Shown here piece after piece: positions 49,225 to 58,668 of a stretch of DNA of 64,000 bases. Positions within the stretch are counted from its first letter, which is position 1; each line of letters begins with the position of its first letter. The DNA comes from Gemmobacter aquarius (GTDB lineage Bacteria > Pseudomonadota > Alphaproteobacteria > Rhodobacterales > Rhodobacteraceae). The notes below the pieces were generated by a model, which had not been told where the DNA came from, did no database searches, and worked only from the letters and a program-made list of their open reading frames with translations. Location of the stretch: the NCBI RefSeq assembly GCF_003060865.1, contig NZ_CP028918.1, positions 1,600,001 to 1,664,000 of the forward strand, written 5' to 3'. The translations under genes were made by a program, and so were the position numbers.

Positions 49225-49616
49225 TCGACCGACTGCTTTCCTCTGGCGAAGCCACCGCCGCGCTAAAGGTGCTGACCGATGCGCTGTCCGCCGAGATGCC
49301 GCCCGCCGCCCGAAAGGCAGGGCGTTACAACAGCATGGTCGATGCGATGAACCGCCTGCCGCGCCCGCTGCTGGCGCTTGGCTCGCTGCTGCTGGTGGCC
49401 TATGCGATGGTCGATCCTGCGGGGTTTTCGCAGCGCATGACCGCGCTGGCAGGCATGCCCGAGGCGCTGTGGTGGCTGATCGGGGCGGTCATAACCTTTA
49501 CCTTTGGCGCCCGCGAAACCCATTACCTGCGGGCGGGCAAGGCGGTGGAACCGCCCGAAACCACCGCAATCGACGCAAATCCGGCGCTGGACGACTGGCA
49601 AAGCACCCGACCCTGA
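49215..49616 (+). CDS. Holin (GTA/3TM holin family)
   Basis: 133 residues. An amphipathic start ([20 protein letters not shown]) and two clear membrane spans at about 53-71 ([20 protein letters not shown]) and 84-100 ([17 protein letters not shown]), then a polar tail. The pattern, with [15 protein letters not shown] before the first span and [10 protein letters not shown] after the second, matches the GTA-type holin family. It would form the pore that releases the adjacent muramidase. The start overlaps the muramidase gene, so production is coupled. Confidence 0.82.
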   Translation: MGVIDRLLSSGEATAALKVLTDALSAEMPPAARKAGRYNSMVDAMNRLPRPLLALGSLLLVAYAMVDPAGFSQRMTALAGMPEALWWLIGAVITFTFGARETHYLRAGKAVEPPETTAIDANPALDDWQSTRP

Positions 49617-49683
49617 CGCGCTGTCCTTGACCTGTCTGGTGGGCTCTGGCATTGCCAAAGGCAACCAGACAGGACTTGATCAA

Positions 49684-51429
49684 ATGAATCTCTTCTCGGA
49701 TATCCGGGACCTCGTGATCGCCTCGCTTCACGCGATGGCGCAGGATGGCCAGCTTCCCGCGGGCCTCGATTTCGCCAATGTTGCGGTCGAACCGCCGCGC
49801 GATGCGGCGCATGGCGACATGGCGACCAATGCTGCGATGGTGTTGGCAAAACCCGCCGCGATGCAGCCCCGCGCGATTGCCGAGGCCTTGGCGGCGCGGC
49901 TGATGGCCGATCCGCGCGTTGCGGGGGCCGACGTGGCGGGGCCGGGGTTCCTGAACCTGCGGCTCAATCCGGTGATCTGGCAGGGGCTGGTGCGGTCTGT
50001 GCTGACGCAAGGCACGGCTTATGGCCGCTCGACGCTGGGCGCGGGGCTCAAGGTCAACGTCGAATTCGTCTCGGCCAATCCGACGGGGCCGATGCATGTG
50101 GGCCACACGCGCGGCGCGGTGTTCGGCGATGCGCTGGCGCGTCTGCTCGCCTATTCCGGTTGGAACGTCACGCGCGAATATTACATCAACGACGGCGGCG
50201 CGCAGGTCGATGTGCTGGCGCGGTCGGCTTTTGAACGCTACCGCGAGGCGAACGGCCTTTCGCCCGAAATCCGCGAGGGGCTGTATCCGGGCGATTACCT
50301 CATTCCGGTGGGCGAGGCGCTCAAGGCGAAATACGGCACCAGCCTGCTCGACCAGCCTGAATCGGTCTGGCTGCATGACGTGCGCGATTTTGCATCCGCC
50401 ATGATGATGGAGGAAATCCGCGGCGACCTCGCGCTTCTGGGCGTGCGGATGGATGTCTATTCGTCGGAAAAGGCGCTGTATGGCACGGGCGAGATCGAAG
50501 CGGCGATTGACACCTTGCGCGGGCTGGGGCTGATCTACGAAGGCGTGCTTGAACCGCCAAAGGGCAAAGAGCCCGACGATTGGGAACCCCGCGTGCAGAC
50601 GCTGTTCCGGTCAACGGCGCATGGCGACGATGTCGACCGTCCGGTGCAGAAATCGGATGGCGCATGGACCTATTTCGCGCCCGATATCGCCTATCATTAC
50701 AACAAGGTGCGGCGCGGCTTTGATGCGCTGATCGACATTTTCGGCGCCGATCATGGCGGTTACGTCAAGCGCATGAAGGCCGCCGTTTCGGCGCTGTCGA
50801 ATGGCCGCGTGCCCTTGGATATCAAGCTGATCCAGTTGGTGAAGCTGTACAAGAACGGCGAGCCGTTCAAGATGTCCAAACGCGCGGGCACCTTTGTGAC
50901 GCTGCGCGATGTGGTCGAACAGGCGGGGGCCGATGTCACCCGTTTCGTCATGCTGACCCGCAAGAACGACGCGCCGTTGGATTTCGACTTTGCCAAGGTG
51001 TTGGAACAGTCAAAGGACAATCCGGTCTTTTACGTGCAATACGCCAATGCCCGCATCAATTCGGTGCTGCGAAAGGCGCGCGAGGCTGGCATCGCGGTCG
51101 ATGACGCAACGCTTTGCGCCGCCGATCTGGCAGGGCTGACGCATGAGGCCGAGCTGAAAATGGCCAAGCAACTGGCCGAATGGCCCCGTCTGGTCGAGAT
51201 CGCGGCGCGCAACAACGAACCGCATCGCGTGGCGTTCTACCTTTACGAACTGGCGTCCGATTTCCACGGGCTGTGGAACCGCGGCAATGACGACACCAGC
51301 TTGCGCTTCATCCAAGAGGGCGAAACGGCCACGTCACAGGCGAAAATTGCCCTTGCAAGGGCCGTTTCGGTTGTGATTTGCGCCGGTCTTGGTATTCTCG
51401 GCGTTACTCCGGTCGAGGAAATGCGCTGA
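49684..51429 (+). CDS. argS: Arginyl-tRNA synthetase
   Basis: Class I synthetase charging tRNA-Arg. 581 residues. HIGH-type motif [15 protein letters not shown] preceded by [16 protein letters not shown]-type motif [15 protein letters not shown], and a C-terminal helical anticodon domain (DALR) from about 470. The ATG at 49684 is selected although the frame is open from 49504 inside the holin gene. The gene ends 68 bp before the SPOR gene start. Confidence 0.97.
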   Translation: MNLFSDIRDLVIASLHAMAQDGQLPAGLDFANVAVEPPRDAAHGDMATNAAMVLAKPAAMQPRAIAEALAARLMADPRVAGADVAGPGFLNLRLNPVIWQGLVRSVLTQGTAYGRSTLGAGLKVNVEFVSANPTGPMHVGHTRGAVFGDALARLLAYSGWNVTREYYINDGGAQVDVLARSAFERYREANGLSPEIREGLYPGDYLIPVGEALKAKYGTSLLDQPESVWLHDVRDFASAMMMEEIRGDLALLGVRMDVYSSEKALYGTGEIEAAIDTLRGLGLIYEGVLEPPKGKEPDDWEPRVQTLFRSTAHGDDVDRPVQKSDGAWTYFAPDIAYHYNKVRRGFDALIDIFGADHGGYVKRMKAAVSALSNGRVPLDIKLIQLVKLYKNGEPFKMSKRAGTFVTLRDVVEQAGADVTRFVMLTRKNDAPLDFDFAKVLEQSKDNPVFYVQYANARINSVLRKAREAGIAVDDATLCAADLAGLTHEAELKMAKQLAEWPRLVEIAARNNEPHRVAFYLYELASDFHGLWNRGNDDTSLRFIQEGETATSQAKIALARAVSVVICAGLGILGVTPVEEMR

Positions 51430-51497
51430 AAAACAAGCGTCCGACCAGCGTGAACGGGCAAGCGTGGCAGCAAGAGCTGGCGCGCAAAGGGCAGGGC

Positions 51498-52535
51498 ATG
51501 GCGGACGTGGACTTCGAAGACTTCGATGATGGCTACGGCGCAACCGAAGGGCAGGCGGCTGCCCGGTCGGCGCGGTTTTCCCATCTGGTCAATCTTGCCG
51601 GTGCGGTATCTTCTGTCGCTCTGGTGATCGGGCTTGGAGTCTGGGGCTACCAACTGGCGGTGCGCGATGTGACCGGCATTCCGGTGATCCGCGCGATCGA
51701 GGGGCCGATGCGCGTGGCCCCCGATAATCCGGGGGGTGAGGTGGCCGCGCATCAGGGCCTTGCCGTCAATGACGTAGCCGCGATCGGAACGGCGGCGCCT
51801 CCGCCGGAAACGTTGATCCTTGCCCCGCGCCCTGTCGAGCTGACCGAAGAGGACGAAGCCGCCGAAGAGCTGAACGGTGCCGCCCCTGCCGCCCCTGTGG
51901 CCGATACCGCCCTTGCGCCGGTGGCCGATCCCGCCCTTGCGCCGGTGGTCGTGCCCGTCGCTCCGCTTGTTGCCGACGAACGGCAAGGGGCCGATCCCGA
52001 TGCGGTGGCCAAGGCGCTTGCCGAAGCGCTGGCCACCGACCCCGAAGCCGCGCTGACCGAGGATGAAGCCGCGGGCGAAACTTTGGTCGAAGATATCGCC
52101 GTAGCCGACCCGGCAGCGGACGCCGCGTCCGAGGCGCCGGTATCCGCACCTGCCACTGTAAGGCCACGCGCACGGCCTGCCACCCTGATGGCTGCAGCAC
52201 CTGCGCTTGATGCCGCACCCGCGCTGGGAGAGGTGCCCGCTTCGGCTGCACCCGCTGCCGAGGTCGATCCCGCGATGATCAGCGCAGGCACCCGCCTCGT
52301 GCAACTTGGCGCCTTCGACACGGCCGATCAGGCCCGCGCCGAATGGGTAAAACTGGGCAGCCAGTTCGGCGCTTCCTTTGCAGGCAAGGCGCTTGTCGTG
52401 CAATCGGCCGAAAGCGGGGGGCGCACCTTTTACCGCCTGCGCGCCCATGGTTTCGCCGACGAGACCGAGACCCGCAGTTTCTGCATGACCCTGCTCGAGC
52501 AGAACGTGGCCTGTATTCCGGTCGAACAGCGATGA
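51498..52535 (+). CDS. SPOR-domain envelope protein
   Basis: About 345 residues. A short acidic cytoplasmic end (ADVDFEDFDDGYGATEG), one membrane span at about 32-57 (LAGAVSSVALVIGLGVWGYQ), a long Ala/Pro/Glu-rich linker, and a C-terminal SPOR domain (about 260-340, RLVQLGAFDTADQARAEW then YRLRAHGF). SPOR domains bind denuded septal glycan, so the protein probably acts in division. The ATG at 51498 is preferred with AAGGGCAGGG before it; starts up to 51378, overlapping argS, are possible. It overlaps nagZ by 4 bp. Confidence 0.87.
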   Translation: MADVDFEDFDDGYGATEGQAAARSARFSHLVNLAGAVSSVALVIGLGVWGYQLAVRDVTGIPVIRAIEGPMRVAPDNPGGEVAAHQGLAVNDVAAIGTAAPPPETLILAPRPVELTEEDEAAEELNGAAPAAPVADTALAPVADPALAPVVVPVAPLVADERQGADPDAVAKALAEALATDPEAALTEDEAAGETLVEDIAVADPAADAASEAPVSAPATVRPRARPATLMAAAPALDAAPALGEVPASAAPAAEVDPAMISAGTRLVQLGAFDTADQARAEWVKLGSQFGASFAGKALVVQSAESGGRTFYRLRAHGFADETETRSFCMTLLEQNVACIPVEQR

Positions 52536-53542
52536 CTGCCCCCGCCACCGGCGCCACGATCTTCGGCTGTTCCGGCACGGCGCTGACGCCCGCCGAACGT
52601 GCGTTCTTTCGCGATGCCGACCCGTTCGGCTTCATCCTCTTTGCCCGTAACGTCGACACCCCCGACCAGTTGCGCCGCCTGACTGCCGACCTGCGCGATG
52701 CGGTTGGTCGCGATGCGCCGATCCTCGTCGATCAGGAGGGTGGGCGCGTCCAGCGCCTGCGCGCGCCCCATTGGCGCGAGTGGCTGCCGCCGCTCGATCA
52801 GGTGCAAGCCGCCGGTGCGATGGCGGGGCAGATCATGGCGCTGCGCTCGCGGATTATGGCTGCGGAACTTCGCGCCGTGGGGATCGATGCCAATTGTGCG
52901 CCATGTGCCGATCTTGCGTTGCCCGAAACCCACCCCTTCCTGCAAAATCGCTGCTATGCTGGCGATCCGGCGCGCGTGGCCGAAATTGCCCGCGCCGTGG
53001 CCGACGGGTTGCTTGCGGGCGGCGTCTTGCCGGTGATCAAGCATCTTCCCGGCCATGGCCGCTCGACCGCCGACACGCACCATGACCTGCCCACAGTGAC
53101 GGTCAGCGCCGAAACCCTGCGCGATACCGATTTCGCGCCGTTCCGCGCCTTGAACGACCTGCCGATGGCGATGACCGCGCATATCGTCTTTGCCGCGCAT
53201 GACGCCGACCACCCCGCCACGCAAAGTGCCGCGATGATCCGTGTGATCCGCGACGAGATCGGGTTTTCCGGTCTTCTCATGACTGATGATCTGAACATGC
53301 AGGCGCTTGCCGGAACGCTTTCCGACCGCACCGCCCGTTCGATTGCGGCAGGTTGCGATATCGCGCTGCACTGCAAGGGCGACATGGCCGAGATGCAGGC
53401 CGTGGCTGCCGCGGCTGGTCGCATGGGCCCCGCCACCGCCGACCGCGCCGCGAGCGCCCTGTTGCGCCGCCGCGATCCTGCACCTGCCGACCTTGCAGCC
53501 CTTGCCGCCGAATTCGCCGCCCTGACAGGCCTTGCCGCATGA
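52532..53542 (+). CDS. nagZ: Beta-N-acetylhexosaminidase (peptidoglycan recycling)
   Basis: Cytoplasmic GH3 enzyme that removes GlcNAc from anhydromuropeptides. 336 residues. Catalytic motifs: VIKHLPGHGRSTADTHHDLP, whose Asp-His pair is the NagZ-specific acid/base, and LLMTDDLNMQAL, which contains the nucleophile Asp. ATGA overlaps with both neighbours (SPOR gene and scpA) indicate a coupled operon. Confidence 0.95.
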   Translation: MTAPATGATIFGCSGTALTPAERAFFRDADPFGFILFARNVDTPDQLRRLTADLRDAVGRDAPILVDQEGGRVQRLRAPHWREWLPPLDQVQAAGAMAGQIMALRSRIMAAELRAVGIDANCAPCADLALPETHPFLQNRCYAGDPARVAEIARAVADGLLAGGVLPVIKHLPGHGRSTADTHHDLPTVTVSAETLRDTDFAPFRALNDLPMAMTAHIVFAAHDADHPATQSAAMIRVIRDEIGFSGLLMTDDLNMQALAGTLSDRTARSIAAGCDIALHCKGDMAEMQAVAAAAGRMGPATADRAASALLRRRDPAPADLAALAAEFAALTGLAA

Positions 53543-54327
53543 CCGAGGATTGGACCGCAGCCGAACGCCAGTCACCGGCCGAACGCCTCGCCTCCGAGGC
53601 GCTGATCGTCGATGTCGACGGCTTCGAAGGGCCGCTTGATCTGCTGTTGACGCTGTCGCGCACGCAAAAGGTCGATCTGCGCCGCATCTCGGTTCTGCAA
53701 TTGGCCGAGCAGTATATGGTGTTCGTCGAGCGCGCCCGCGCCCTGCGGATCGAACTTGCCGCCGATTATCTGGTGATGGCCGCATGGCTGGCCTATCTCA
53801 AGTCGCGCCTGCTGTTGCCCCCCGAACCCGGCGATGATGGCCCGACCGCCGAGGAGTTGGCCGCGCACCTCGCCTTTCAGCTCGAACGGCTTGAAGCGAT
53901 GCGCGAAGCCGCCGCCCGCCTGATGGCGCGTGACCAGTTGGGGCGCGATATCTTTGCCCGTGGCATCCCCGAAGATGTCACCCGCAATCGTGTCGTCACC
54001 TATGAGGCGACGCTGATCGACCTGATGCGTGCCTATGCCCGCATCCGCACCAAAGACGAATTCCGCCCCTTTGTCATGGACCGCGACCAAGTGTTCACGA
54101 TGGAACAGGCGCTTGACCGGATGCGCGGGCTGATCGGCTATGTCGGGGATTGGTCCGACCTTACCTCGTTCCTGCCCGAAGGTTGGGACGCAACGCCGAT
54201 GCGCCGCCGCTCCAGCACCGCCGCGCATTTCGCGGCGATCCTCGAAATGGCCAAACGCGGTCAGGTCGAATTGCGGCAAGGCGAAACCTTCGCCCCGATC
54301 CAGCTGCGCCGGAGGGATGGCGCATGA
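53539..54327 (+). CDS. scpA: Segregation and condensation protein A
   Basis: Kleisin subunit that bridges the heads of SMC in chromosome condensation. 262 residues. The N-terminal part reads VDVDGFEGPLDLLLTLSRTQ and VDLRRISVLQLAEQYMVFVE, the SMC-neck binding part; a winged-helix-like C-terminus ends near LRQGETFAPIQL. Overlaps nagZ and scpB by 4 bp each. Confidence 0.95.
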   Translation: MTEDWTAAERQSPAERLASEALIVDVDGFEGPLDLLLTLSRTQKVDLRRISVLQLAEQYMVFVERARALRIELAADYLVMAAWLAYLKSRLLLPPEPGDDGPTAEELAAHLAFQLERLEAMREAAARLMARDQLGRDIFARGIPEDVTRNRVVTYEATLIDLMRAYARIRTKDEFRPFVMDRDQVFTMEQALDRMRGLIGYVGDWSDLTSFLPEGWDATPMRRRSSTAAHFAAILEMAKRGQVELRQGETFAPIQLRRRDGA

Positions 54328-54962
54328 CCGAACCTGTCGAGAAGTCGCTGTTCGAAGCCCCGCCGATGGGCGAGCAGGAACGCATGGTCGAAGCGATCCT
54401 GTTTGCCAGCGCCGACCCCGTGACGATTGCCGAATTGCAATCGCGCATGCCGCATGGCTGCGATCCGGCTGAAGCCTTGGCCTATCTTCGCAAACGCTAC
54501 GAAGGGCGCGGCGTGCATCTGGTGCGGGTGGGCGATGCCTATGCGTTCCGCACGGCAGCCGACCTTGGCTATCTGATGCAAAAGGAAAGCGTCGAGACGC
54601 GCAAACTGTCGCGTGCGGCCATCGAAACGCTGGCCATCGTCGCCTATCACCAGCCCGTCACCCGCACCGAGATCGAAGAAATCCGTGGTGTCGCCGTATC
54701 GCGCGGCACCATTGACCAGTTGCTCGAGCTTGACTGGATCCGCCTTGGCCGCCGCCGCATGACACCGGGGCGGCCCGTCACATTCGTCGTAACCGAACAT
54801 TTCCTTGACCACTTCGGCCTGGAATCCGCCCGCGACCTGCCGGGCGTCAAGGAACTGCGCGCAGCGGGGTTGCTGGATAACCGCCCGCTGCCCGGATCGA
54901 TGCAAAAACCCGATGACGAGGAAGATGCCACCACCGGCCAGAGTGAATTGTTCGAGGATTGA
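54324..54962 (+). CDS. scpB: Segregation and condensation protein B
   Basis: Partner of ScpA in the SMC complex. 212 residues with two winged-helix domains: MVEAILFASADPVTIAELQS at the start and SRAAIETLAIVAYHQPVTRT with VSRGTIDQLLELDWI in the second. A disordered acidic tail follows. The ATG overlaps the scpA stop (ATGA). In many alphaproteobacteria tatABC follow; here a small gene and dcd do. Confidence 0.95.
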   Translation: MTEPVEKSLFEAPPMGEQERMVEAILFASADPVTIAELQSRMPHGCDPAEALAYLRKRYEGRGVHLVRVGDAYAFRTAADLGYLMQKESVETRKLSRAAIETLAIVAYHQPVTRTEIEEIRGVAVSRGTIDQLLELDWIRLGRRRMTPGRPVTFVVTEHFLDHFGLESARDLPGVKELRAAGLLDNRPLPGSMQKPDDEEDATTGQSELFED

Positions 54963-54966
54963 GCCA

Positions 54967-55155
54967 ATGACCCTGCAACGCCTGCTGATGATGATCATCA
55001 ACCCCATCCTGCGCCGCCTGGTCACGCGGGGCGTCGATGCCGGTTTCAACCGTTTCGGCGGGCCTGATAGCCGCACACCGGGCCAAAAGGCGCAGGGCAA
55101 GGACGCGGCAAAGCGCCTGCGCCAGACCATGCGGATCGGCCGCAAGCTGTGGTAA
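54967..55155 (+). CDS. Conserved-looking small basic protein after scpB
   Basis: 62 residues. An amphipathic/hydrophobic N-terminal helix (LQRLLMMIINPILRRLVTRG) is followed by a Lys/Arg/Gly-rich tail (GQKAQGKDAAKRLRQTMRIG). It starts 4 bp after scpB. It is not TatA: the Gly hinge and the acidic region are missing. Function unknown. Confidence 0.7.
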   Translation: MTLQRLLMMIINPILRRLVTRGVDAGFNRFGGPDSRTPGQKAQGKDAAKRLRQTMRIGRKLW

Positions 55156-55173
55156 TCGGTCGGGCTGGTCGGC

Positions 55174-56250
55174 CTATCTGAACTGTTTGGCCAGTTTCAG
55201 GCCTTGGCCCTGATAGTTCGATTTGATCTCGCGCCCGTATAACGTGTCGGGGCGTGCCGCCATGTGTTCGTAAACCAGCCGCCCCACGATCTGCCCGTGT
55301 TCCAGCACGAAGGGCGCTTCGTGGCAGCGCACTTCCAGCACCCCGCGCGATCCGGCGCCGCCCGCCTCGGCATGGCCGAAACCGGGGTCGAAGAAGCCTG
55401 CATAATGCACGCGGAATTCGCCCACCATCGCCAGATAGGGCGCCATTTCGGCGGCGTAATCGGGCGGGATCGTCACGGCCTCGCGGCTGACCAGAATGTA
55501 GAACGCGCCGGGGTCGAGGATGATGCGCCCTTCGGTGGTGCGGATTTCCTCCCAGAACTCGGGCGCCGCGTAATGGCCGATCCGGTCAAGGTCGATCACC
55601 CCGGTATGCGGTTTGGCGCGGTAGCCGACCAGATCACCGCTTTCGGGCCGCAGATCGACCGAAAAGCCCAAGCCGTCGGAAATCACCGCCTCGCCCGACA
55701 CCAGTCTTTCGCGCGCATGGAGTGCGGCCAGTTCTGCGTCGGTGACCACCGCTTGCCCTTTGCGGAAGCGGATCTGGTTCAGCCGCATGCCCGGGCGCAC
55801 CAGCACCGAAAAACTGCGCGGGCAGACCTCGGCATAAAGCGGGCCGGTGTAGCCCGCCGCGATCCGGTCGAATTCCGTGCCGCCATCGGTGATCGTGCGG
55901 GTCAAGAGGTCAAGCCGTCCGGTCGAGGATTTGGCATTGGCGACCGCTGTGATGCCTTGGGGCAGGGCCAACCCTTCCATCAGCGGAATCACATAGACGC
56001 AGCCCTTTTCCAGCACCGCGCCTTGGGTCAGATCGACCCTGTGCATCTCGAATTCGGCAAGCCGTTCGGCCACCGTGCGCCCCTGTCCGGCAAGGAAGGA
56101 CGCCCGCACACGGTAGGCGATGGTTCCAAGACGCAGATCGAGGCTGGCAGGCTGCACCTGCGCTTCGGTCACCGGTTGGGCAGAGGTGATCGAGCCCGCC
56201 GCCACCATAGCGCGGATCGCTTGACCCGGAAGCACGCCAGTCGTCACCAT
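55174..56250 (-). CDS. dcd: 2'-deoxycytidine 5'-triphosphate deaminase, long form
   Basis: Deaminates dCTP to dUTP. 358 residues, about twice the usual Dcd length, with two dUTPase-like halves as in the alphaproteobacterial long form. Motifs: VQPASLDLRLGTIAYRVRAS, NAKSSTGRLDLLTRTITDGG, IAAGYTGPLYAEVCPRSFSV in the first half; FFDPGFGHAEAGGAGSRGVL and VCHEAPF-like residues in the second. The ATG at 56250 is preceded by GGAG; TTG 56262 is less likely. It converges on the small gene after scpB. Confidence 0.92.
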   Translation of the reverse strand: MVTTGVLPGQAIRAMVAAGSITSAQPVTEAQVQPASLDLRLGTIAYRVRASFLAGQGRTVAERLAEFEMHRVDLTQGAVLEKGCVYVIPLMEGLALPQGITAVANAKSSTGRLDLLTRTITDGGTEFDRIAAGYTGPLYAEVCPRSFSVLVRPGMRLNQIRFRKGQAVVTDAELAALHARERLVSGEAVISDGLGFSVDLRPESGDLVGYRAKPHTGVIDLDRIGHYAAPEFWEEIRTTEGRIILDPGAFYILVSREAVTIPPDYAAEMAPYLAMVGEFRVHYAGFFDPGFGHAEAGGAGSRGVLEVRCHEAPFVLEHGQIVGRLVYEHMAARPDTLYGREIKSNYQGQGLKLAKQFR

Positions 56251-56317
56251 GTCACACTCCAAGGTCTGAAAACGGAACCGCCCGCGCTGCCGGTTGGCAG
56301 GCGGGCGGTTTCGGTGT

Positions 56318-56395
56318 TGGTCGGGCCGGAGAGATTCGAACTCTCGACCTTCCGCCCCCCAGACGGACGCGCTAACCAGGCTGCGCCACGGCCCG
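56318..56395 (-). tRNA. tRNA-Pro(GGG)
   Basis: A 78-nt cloverleaf can be folded by hand. Acceptor CGGGCCG/CGGCCCG; D arm GCGC-AGCCTGGTTA-GCGC; anticodon stem TCCGT/GCGGA with loop CTGGGGG, giving anticodon GGG (Pro codons CCC/CCU). T arm GAGAG-TTCGAAT-CTCTC; discriminator A and an encoded CCA end. It lies between dcd and merR. Confidence 0.95.
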
Positions 56396-56458
56396 ACACG
56401 GCGTCTTCATACCGCTTTTCCGGGCAGGGGCAAGCGGGAAAGCGCATGGCAAAGACAA

Positions 56459-57286
56459 TCACCGCGACCTGCGGCGTACGCCCTTTGCAAGCCGTGCCCG
56501 CAGGTCGAGCATCCGCTCGCGCAGGGCGGCAAGCTCGGCGCTGCGATGGGCCACATCCTGCGGGGCGACCATGCGGAGCCGCATCATGACGCTGCTTTCG
56601 CCATGACTTTCAAGGGTATGGCCCGGTTCGTCAGGTGACTCGTCTGCGGTGTCATCGCCCGATTCGTCATAGCGGTCCGATGCCGTGTTTCCGGCTGCAG
56701 TGCTGCCGTCATCTTCTCGCGGGGCGTCTTGGCCGGCAATTGCGCCACGATCGGGGCCATGCAGCATCACCGGTTCGGGCAGGGGGGCTTCGTCGGCTTC
56801 GACAAAGGGGGCTTCGGGCGCATCTTCCTCTACGGCCCCCAGATCGAGCGGAATCTGCGCCGACCGCCCCTCGGCGCGGGCAAGGGCCGCTTCCAGCGAA
56901 ATCACCTGTGCGGTCTGAACTTCGGCCACCTCGGCCACCGGTTCGGGGTCTGTCGCAGGGCCGAGCGCGCGCGCAAGCACGGCTTCGATATCAGCCTCGG
57001 GCTGGGGCAGGGCGGTCAAGCCGCCCAGTGTCGCAACATGCCGGACGCCCTGTTCGCGCAAGATCTTCTGAACGCCACGGATCGTGACCCCTTCGTCATG
57101 CAAAAGCCGCTTGATCCCCGCGAGCAGGGCCACATCGGCGGGCCGGTAATACCGCCGTCCGCCCGCCCGTTTCACCGGCCGGACCTGCGGAAACCGGCTT
57201 TCCCAGAACCGCAGCACATGGGCGGGCGTGTCGAGTTGCTCGGCCACCTCGCTGATGGTGCGGAAGGCGTCGGCTGACTTTTCCAT
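56459..57286 (-). CDS. MerR-family regulator with long acidic tail
   Basis: 275 residues. The N-terminal MerR winged helix covers about 5-75 ([40 protein letters not shown]). There is no effector-binding cysteine cluster. An extended Asp/Glu-rich disordered region (about 110-230) and a basic C-terminus ([14 protein letters not shown]) follow. The gene position right after ihfA in the fatty-acid/ribosomal operon is typical of alphaproteobacteria. The effector is unknown. Confidence 0.9.
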   Translation of the reverse strand: MEKSADAFRTISEVAEQLDTPAHVLRFWESRFPQVRPVKRAGGRRYYRPADVALLAGIKRLLHDEGVTIRGVQKILREQGVRHVATLGGLTALPQPEADIEAVLARALGPATDPEPVAEVAEVQTAQVISLEAALARAEGRSAQIPLDLGAVEEDAPEAPFVEADEAPLPEPVMLHGPDRGAIAGQDAPREDDGSTAAGNTASDRYDESGDDTADESPDEPGHTLESHGESSVMMRLRMVAPQDVAHRSAELAALRERMLDLRARLAKGVRRRSR

Positions 57287-57301
57287 CCGCGCGTTCGTTC
57301 C

Positions 57302-57604
57302 TTACTTCTTCGACCCGGCTGCCACCCGGTCCTTCATCAGATGCGACGGGCGAAAGCTCAGCACGCGGCGCGGGCTGATCGGCACCTCGTCCCCCGTCTT
57401 GGGGTTGCGGCCGACCCGGGCCGTCTTGTCACGCACCGAAAAGGTGCCGAACGAGGAAATCTTGACCGTGTCGCCCGAAGCCAGTGCCTCGGACATGTGT
57501 TGCAGCACGCTTTCCACCAGCGCCGCACTTTCGTTGCGCGACAGACCGACCTCGCGGAACACCGCTTCGCTCAGATCCATCCGCGTCAGAGTCTTCTCGC
57601 TCAT
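57302..57604 (-). CDS. ihfA: Integration host factor subunit alpha
   Basis: DNA-bending protein that works with IhfB in transcription, recombination and replication. 100 residues, the exact family length. Hallmarks: [20 protein letters not shown] and [20 protein letters not shown] then PKTGDEVPI, which contains the Pro that intercalates DNA. The ATG at 57604 is preferred, with GGGGAG 8 nt ahead; the GTG at 57613 lies directly against that site. Confidence 0.95.
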   Translation of the reverse strand: MSEKTLTRMDLSEAVFREVGLSRNESAALVESVLQHMSEALASGDTVKISSFGTFSVRDKTARVGRNPKTGDEVPISPRRVLSFRPSHLMKDRVAAGSKK

Positions 57605-57696
57605 CACCGCCACTCCCCGAGGTTAAGACCAAAGGATGTGCGGTTTCATTTCTCAAGTCAATATCAACCACTTGGCGGGCTGTTTTCAGCCAAGGC

Positions 57697-58668
57697 TTAC
57701 CAGCGGATAACGACCGATCCCCAGGCCAGTCCGCCACCGATGGCTTCGGTTACCAACAGATCGCCGCGCTTGATCTGGCCACGCTGCTTGCCCACCGAAA
57801 GCGCCAGCGGGATCGATGCGGCTGACGTGTTGCCGTGGTCCTGCACCGTCACAACCACGCGGTCCATCGGCACCTGCATGCGTTTTGCGGTGCCTTCGAT
57901 GATGCGGATATTGGCCTGATGCGGCACGATCCAGTCGACATCGCCCCCCGTAAGCCCGATCTTGTCGAGCGCGGCATGGGCAGTTTCTGCAAGCTTTTCA
58001 ACGGCATGGCGGAAAACTTCCTTGCCCTGCATCCGCAAGTGCCCGGTCGTGCCGGTCGACACGCCACCATCGACGTAAAGGATGTCCTTTTGCCGTCCGT
58101 CGGAATGCAGGTCGGTCGCAAGAATGCCGCGGTCTGCGGTCGTGCCGTCTCCGACAGCCTTTTCCAGCACAACCGCACCGGCCCCGTCACCGAACAGCAC
58201 GCAGGTGGAACGGTCGCTCCAATCCATCAGCTTCGAGAAGGTTTCGGCGCCGATCACCAGCACCCGTTCCGCCTGACCCGACAGGATCAGCGCATTCGCA
58301 TTGGCCATGGCGAAAACGAATCCGGCGCAAACCGCCTGCACGTCAAAGGCAAAACCCCGCGTCATGCCGATATTGGCCTGAATCATCGTGGCCGCCGAAG
58401 GAAACGTCAGGTCGGCGGTCGAGGTGGCAAGGATGATCGCGTCGATATCGTCGGCCACCAGCCCCGCATCCGCCAAAGCCGCCTGCGCCGCCCGTGTGCC
58501 GAGGTCGGATGTCGTCTGGCCTTCGGCTGCGAAATGCCGCCGCTCGATTCCCGACCGCGACCGGATCCATTCGTCGGTGGTTTCGACCAGTGATTCCAGT
58601 TCGGAATTCGGAACCAGCCTTTCGGGCAGATAATGCCCGACGCCTGCGACAACGGCGCGTATCGTCAT
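57697..58668 (-). CDS. fabH: Beta-ketoacyl-ACP synthase III
   Basis: Starts fatty-acid synthesis by condensing acetyl-CoA with malonyl-ACP. 323 residues. Catalytic triad: Cys in DVQAVCAGFVFAMA, His in VPHQANIRI and Asn in DHGNTSAASIPLAL. The start overlaps the plsX stop by 4 bp, as commonly seen in the plsX-fabH pair. Confidence 0.97.
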   Translation of the reverse strand: MTIRAVVAGVGHYLPERLVPNSELESLVETTDEWIRSRSGIERRHFAAEGQTTSDLGTRAAQAALADAGLVADDIDAIILATSTADLTFPSAATMIQANIGMTRGFAFDVQAVCAGFVFAMANANALILSGQAERVLVIGAETFSKLMDWSDRSTCVLFGDGAGAVVLEKAVGDGTTADRGILATDLHSDGRQKDILYVDGGVSTGTTGHLRMQGKEVFRHAVEKLAETAHAALDKIGLTGGDVDWIVPHQANIRIIEGTAKRMQVPMDRVVVTVQDHGNTSAASIPLALSVGKQRGQIKRGDLLVTEAIGGGLAWGSVVIRW

